The notes beneath the pieces are model-generated. The model searched no databases, was not told the origin of the DNA, and saw only the letters and a program-made list of their open reading frames with translations. Source: an uncultured Eubacteriales bacterium (GTDB lineage Bacteria; Bacillota; Clostridia; Lachnospirales; Lachnospiraceae). Taken from it: a DNA stretch of 8,299 nt. Of this stretch, positions 6,511-8,299 are shown piece by piece (position 1 is the first letter of the stretch; every line of letters starts with the position of its first letter). The DNA lies in the NCBI GenBank assembly GCA_949297565.1, contig CASFUI010000028.1:1-8299 (forward strand), read 5' to 3'. A program made the translations under genes and the position numbers.

Positions 6511-6545
6511 GAATGGGGAGAAAGCATATCTTCCCATTCTTTTTT
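6511..6545 (+). terminator. Intrinsic terminator after secDF
   Basis: A 10-bp stem with one G-U pair, GAATGGGGAG (6511-6520) and CTTCCCATTC (6530-6539), encloses a nine-base loop and runs into TTTTTT (6540-6545). It closes the scfA-scfB-secDF unit. Its T-run ends only 19 bases before the recJ start codon, so recJ is either expressed by read-through or from a promoter inside the 3' end of secDF; I could not pick one out. Confidence 0.9.
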
Positions 6546-6564
6546 GACAGGAATGGAGAATGAT

Positions 6565-8274
6565 ATGAGCAAATGGATGGTTTACGCCAAAAAAGCAGAT
6601 TTTAAGGCAATAGGAGAGCGCTACGGAATTGACCAGGTTGTGGCAAGAATTATAAGAAACCGTGATGTGTGCGGCGAAGAGAAAATAGAAATGTATTTAA
6701 ACGGTACCGAGGATAGCCTCTACAGCGCGCACCTGCTTAAAGACGCCGATCTGGCGGTCGATATTATAATAGAAAAAATACGGCGGAAGAAACATATAAG
6801 AATTGTCGGAGATTATGATATAGACGGCGTATGCTCGGTTACAATTCTGCTTAAAGGACTTAAAGCAGCCGGGGCTTTGGTGGATTACACTGTGCCGGAC
6901 CGTGTGGCGGACGGATACGGAATAAATAAAAATATAATTGACAGAGCTCTATCAGATTGTGTCGATACAATTATAACGTGTGACAACGGAATAGCTGCGA
7001 TACCTCAGATAAACTATGCAAAAGACAATAATATGACAGTCATTGTTACTGACCATCACGACATTCCGTTTAAGGAGGAGGACGGCGGAAAAGTATTCTT
7101 GAAATCAAACGCAGACGCTATTGTTAATCCAAAACAGCAGGAGTGCGGTTATCCGTTTAAAATGCTTTGCGGTGCGGCGGTTGCGTATAAGGTTATAAGT
7201 ATTTTATATGAGAGGCTTTCACTGCCGGATTCGGACCTTCTGCAATTCAGACAGCTTGCGGCGGTTGCGACAATAGGAGATGTCGTTGATTTGACAGACG
7301 AAAACAGGGTGCTTGTAAAGCATGGTCTTGCTACTATGGAAAAGACGAAAAACACGGGGCTAAGAGCATTGATTGACGTGTGTCAGATAGATATTTCAGC
7401 TCTCAGTTCATATCACATCGGATTTGTCATAGGACCGTGTCTCAATGCAGGAGGAAGACTTGAAACAGCAAAACTGGCGGTAGAGCTGCTTATTGAGGAT
7501 AATCCCGGAGAGGCGAGAGTGAGAGCTGAAAAACTGAAGGAACTCAACGAGGAGAGAAAGGCTATGACCGAAAATGAGGCGGCAAAGGCGATTGATATGG
7601 TTGAAAATACCGCTCTGTCTGAGGATAAGGTTTTGGTTGTCTACCTTCCGGAATGCCATGAGAGCATTGCGGGAATAATAGCCGGAAGACTTAAAGAATA
7701 TTTTTACAGGCCGGCGTTTGTGATAACGGATGCGGCAGAGGGAGCAAAGGGCTCCGGGCGCTCCATTGAGGGCTATAATATGTTCGAGGAGATAACAAGA
7801 TGCGGGTATCTTCTCAATAAATTCGGAGGACACCCTATGGCTGCGGGAATTTCTCTGGATAAAGAAAATATTGATGAATTACGCTGGCAGTTAAACCATA
7901 ACCAGACTTTGACTGAGGAGCAGCTTACCCCTGTCATATGGATTGATGTTCCTATGCCTCTGGGATATGTGAATTTTTCTCTTATAGAGCAGCTTAAATG
8001 TTTGGAGCCGTTTGGCAAGGGCAATGAGAAACCTGTGTTTGCAGACAGAAATCTTACCGTGCGTCAGGCTTCAATAATAGGTAAAAATAAAAATGTTCTG
8101 AAACTGGTGCTGGAGGATGAGAACGCTTACTCATATGATGCCGTTATGTTCAGAGCGGATGAACTAAATGTTCCGCTCAGAGGACAGAAAATTTCTGTTG
8201 TATATTATCCGTCAATTAATGAATATAACGGAAAAAAGACAATTCAGTTTATAGTTTCGGAGTGGAGAGTATAA
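6565..8274 (+). CDS. recJ: Single-stranded-DNA-specific exonuclease RecJ
   Basis: A 5'-3' exonuclease on single-stranded DNA acting in recombination and mismatch/base-excision repair, using Mn2+/Mg2+. I chose the ATG at 6565 (569 residues) because GGAG (6555-6558) lies six bases upstream; the in-frame ATG at 6553 has no room for a site, and the TTG at 6544 lies in the terminator T-run. DHH-family motifs appear in order: GDYDIDG (82-88), TCDNGI (138-143), VTDHHDIP (161-168), and ATIGDVVDL (235-243), whose Asp239 is the fourth metal ligand region. Then come GGRLETA (296-302), the DHHA1 region with GSGRS (396-400) and FGGHPMAAG (420-428), and a C-terminal OB-fold (about 455-569). The length equals that of E. 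coli RecJ (577). All metal-binding motifs are intact, so it should be active. The next gene starts 17 bases after its stop. Confidence 0.95.
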   Translation: MSKWMVYAKKADFKAIGERYGIDQVVARIIRNRDVCGEEKIEMYLNGTEDSLYSAHLLKDADLAVDIIIEKIRRKKHIRIVGDYDIDGVCSVTILLKGLKAAGALVDYTVPDRVADGYGINKNIIDRALSDCVDTIITCDNGIAAIPQINYAKDNNMTVIVTDHHDIPFKEEDGGKVFLKSNADAIVNPKQQECGYPFKMLCGAAVAYKVISILYERLSLPDSDLLQFRQLAAVATIGDVVDLTDENRVLVKHGLATMEKTKNTGLRALIDVCQIDISALSSYHIGFVIGPCLNAGGRLETAKLAVELLIEDNPGEARVRAEKLKELNEERKAMTENEAAKAIDMVENTALSEDKVLVVYLPECHESIAGIIAGRLKEYFYRPAFVITDAAEGAKGSGRSIEGYNMFEEITRCGYLLNKFGGHPMAAGISLDKENIDELRWQLNHNQTLTEEQLTPVIWIDVPMPLGYVNFSLIEQLKCLEPFGKGNEKPVFADRNLTVRQASIIGKNKNVLKLVLEDENAYSYDAVMFRADELNVPLRGQKISVVYYPSINEYNGKKTIQFIVSEWRV

Positions 8275-8277
8275 TAG

Positions 8278-8299
8278 AGGAGGAAAAGAAAATGAAAAA
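8278..8299 (+). CDS. Start of the next gene (ribosome site and first codons, truncated by window)
   Basis: A perfect AGGAGG (8278-8283) lies eight bases before an ATG at 8292, followed by lysine codons up to the window edge. The coding part is 8292-8299 only. The short gap after recJ suggests co-transcription. In many clostridia adenine phosphoribosyltransferase (apt) follows recJ, which would fit a start of Met-Lys-Lys, but the product cannot be identified from this. Confidence 0.6.

Noticed and set aside
6544..6564. Upstream starts for recJ (TTG 6544, ATG 6553)
   Set aside because: The TTG sits in the terminator T-run, and neither has a properly spaced ribosome binding site. GGAG at 6555-6558 points to ATG 6565.
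1..8299. CRISPR array, insertion sequence transposase, prophage or attachment site
   Set aside because: No regularly spaced repeats, transposase motifs or phage genes are seen. There is no duplicated tRNA 3' end that would mark an integration site beside the tRNA-Leu.

Overview
The window looks like a chromosomal segment of a clostridial Firmicute, most likely a gut Lachnospiraceae (Agathobacter/Roseburia/Lachnospira-like). The evidence is a moderate GC content, AGGAGG-type ribosome binding sites, a tRNA without an encoded CCA end, a fused SecDF, and a SCIFF peptide with its radical SAM maturase, a pair that is close to a signature of class Clostridia. The genus is an inference. Every gene I can support is on the + strand.

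Layout: (1) 1-1322, the C-terminal part of a methyl-accepting chemotaxis protein that begins upstream of the window. (2) 1323-1548, a gene-free spacer holding a 114-bp structured inverted-repeat element (MITE-like) and a strong A-tract-assisted promoter. (3) 1549-1633, a tRNA-Leu with anticodon AAG, closed by an intrinsic terminator. (4) 1719-2516, thiD, a pyrimidine kinase of thiamine biosynthesis or salvage. (5) 2545-4223, the SCIFF ranthipeptide locus: a near-consensus extended -10 promoter, a 48-residue six-cysteine precursor (scfA), two consecutive hairpins, then the radical SAM/SPASM maturase (scfB). (6) 4249-6480, a fused SecDF only 25 bases after scfB, ending in an intrinsic terminator. 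(7) 6565-8274, recJ, followed by the ribosome binding site and first codons of another gene.

How the genes fit together: scfA and scfB form a RiPP system. The maturase's N-terminal recognition domain should bind the ScfA leader, and the enzyme should then install thioether bridges from its cysteines. No dedicated protease or ABC exporter lies in the window. The tight scfB-secDF spacing suggests co-transcription, but a role of SecDF in export of this peptide is not shown. The hairpins between scfA and scfB would make precursor mRNA more abundant than maturase mRNA. SecDF carries Ser where the SecF half usually has its membrane Asp. The other genes are housekeeping (tRNA, thiD, recJ) or sensory (chemoreceptor).

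The most interesting content is the SCIFF locus. It belongs to a known family, so it is not undescribed, but its biological role in gut commensals remains largely open.
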